Assembly (NCBI RefSeq): GCF_023650955.1
Contig: NZ_CP098039.1
Coordinates: 1,116,001 to 1,180,000, forward strand
Reading direction: 5' to 3'
Origin: Thermosynechococcus sp. HN-54
GTDB lineage: Bacteria > Cyanobacteriota > Cyanobacteriia > Thermosynechococcales > Thermosynechococcaceae
Length of the DNA: 64,000 nt
The notes beneath the pieces are model-generated. The model did no database searches, had not been told where the DNA came from, and saw only the letters and a list, made by a program, of their open reading frames with translations. Positions 63,597-64,000 of the stretch are shown here, in pieces. Each line of letters begins with the position of its first letter. Within the stretch, counting starts at the first letter, position 1. The translations under genes were made by a program, and so were the position numbers.

Positions 63597-64000
63597 TTAG
63601 GACACGGGAATACGCGGCAAGCGGTTCTTGAAGCCGCAGAGAATTTCCCAAGTAATTGTGCCTAGGGCGTCCGCCCAAGTCTCCACGGTTAGGCAGTCCT
63701 CGCCATCTTCGCCTAGGAGCGTGACGACATCCCCCTCTTGCAAGCCATCAATGTCACTCACATCAATCATCAGTTGATCCATCGTAATTGCCCCCACTTG
63801 GCGCACCCGTTTTCCCTGGACTAGGACTTCGAGCTTGTTGGAAAGAAGGCGCGGCACCCCATCGGCGTAACCAATGCCAACAACGGCAATTTTCATCGGT
63901 TTCGGGGCAATGAATTGGTGGCCATAGCTAATGCCCGTATGGGCGGGAATCTCCTTCAAAAGGGTAATGCGCGATCGCACCTGCATGACTGGTCGCAGCG
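63597..64000 (-). CDS. alr: Alanine racemase (5' part outside the window)
   Basis: C-terminal about 134 residues of the PLP enzyme that makes D-alanine for peptidoglycan. The frame runs off the window edge; just inside is LRPVMQVRSRI, then GISYGHQFIAPKPMKIAVVGIGYADGVPR (in part), VGAITMDQLMIDVSD and EILCGFKNRLPRIPV, all typical of Alr. The internal ATG at 63986 is not the start. It converges on the deaminase gene with 6 bases between stops. Confidence 0.93.
   Translation of the reverse strand, partial: LRPVMQVRSRITLLKEIPAHTGISYGHQFIAPKPMKIAVVGIGYADGVPRLLSNKLEVLVQGKRVRQVGAITMDQLMIDVSDIDGLQEGDVVTLLGEDGEDCLTVETWADALGTITWEILCGFKNRLPRIPVS

Overview
The window comes from a thermophilic unicellular cyanobacterium, almost certainly Thermosynechococcus. 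It encodes photosystem proteins (PsaD, PsbX, Psb32), a chlorophyll cyclase, plastoquinone/tocopherol enzymes and many small cyanobacteria-only DUF families (DUF760, 928, 1816, 1997, 2605, 2973, 3181, 4079). The HIP1 octamer GCGATCGC recurs throughout. PsaD and PsbX match the T. elongatus BP-1 proteins, as I remember them, apart from a few substitutions, so this is probably a relative rather than BP-1 itself. All identifications come from reading motifs; no database search was run.

Layout. 1-8.1 kb: the 3' part of a cyanobacteriochrome GGDEF-EAL protein, the BCT1 bicarbonate transporter operon cmpABCD, and a small protein followed by a LivF/NatE-type ATPase. 8.1-9.5 kb: tRNA-Arg(CCG), an 11-residue-repeat coiled-coil protein and a DUF4079 membrane protein. 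9.5-14 kb: the cytochrome oxidase operon ctaCDE (minus) and a divergent NAGPA-type glycosidase. 14-19 kb: psbX-ycf66, then a chain in which a SnoaL-like protein overlaps minC and minD overlaps minE and a glycosyltransferase. 19-30 kb: glycosyltransferase, PLP enzyme, Tic22-like, CorA, UbiA-type prenyltransferase, ComB and Psb32. 30.6-33.7 kb: an accessory pocket with an orphan open segment and an HsdR-N-like protein directly downstream of ribBA. 33.9-36.4 kb: MPBQ methyltransferase, a YqiA-like hydrolase and psaD. 36.4-37 kb: a broken dynamin-like GTPase gene. 37.7-41.2 kb: a divergent tetrapyrrole cluster (cyclase versus heme oxygenase plus HemN) resembling the low-oxygen chlAII-ho2-hemN set of Synechocystis. 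41.2-54.6 kb: desC, a DUF1400 hydrolase, cobQ, trpD-nadC, a FutB-type iron permease, a ProA-like protein without the catalytic cysteine, ppk2 and radC. 54.8-64 kb: an SLH porin, rsmG, comEC, a GTPase with DUF2973 and DUF2605, an ISAs1-type transposase relic, a cytosine-deaminase-like gene and the 3' part of alr.

The content is mostly chromosomal housekeeping packed very tightly, with about ten tail-to-tail gene pairs that abut or overlap. No complete mobile element, CRISPR array or defence island was seen. I do not find a clear, wholly new multi-gene system. The best leads are the oxygen-responsive tetrapyrrole divergon, the catalytically altered ProA-like, HsdR-like and ComEC proteins, and the DUF2605-DUF2973-GTPase unit.
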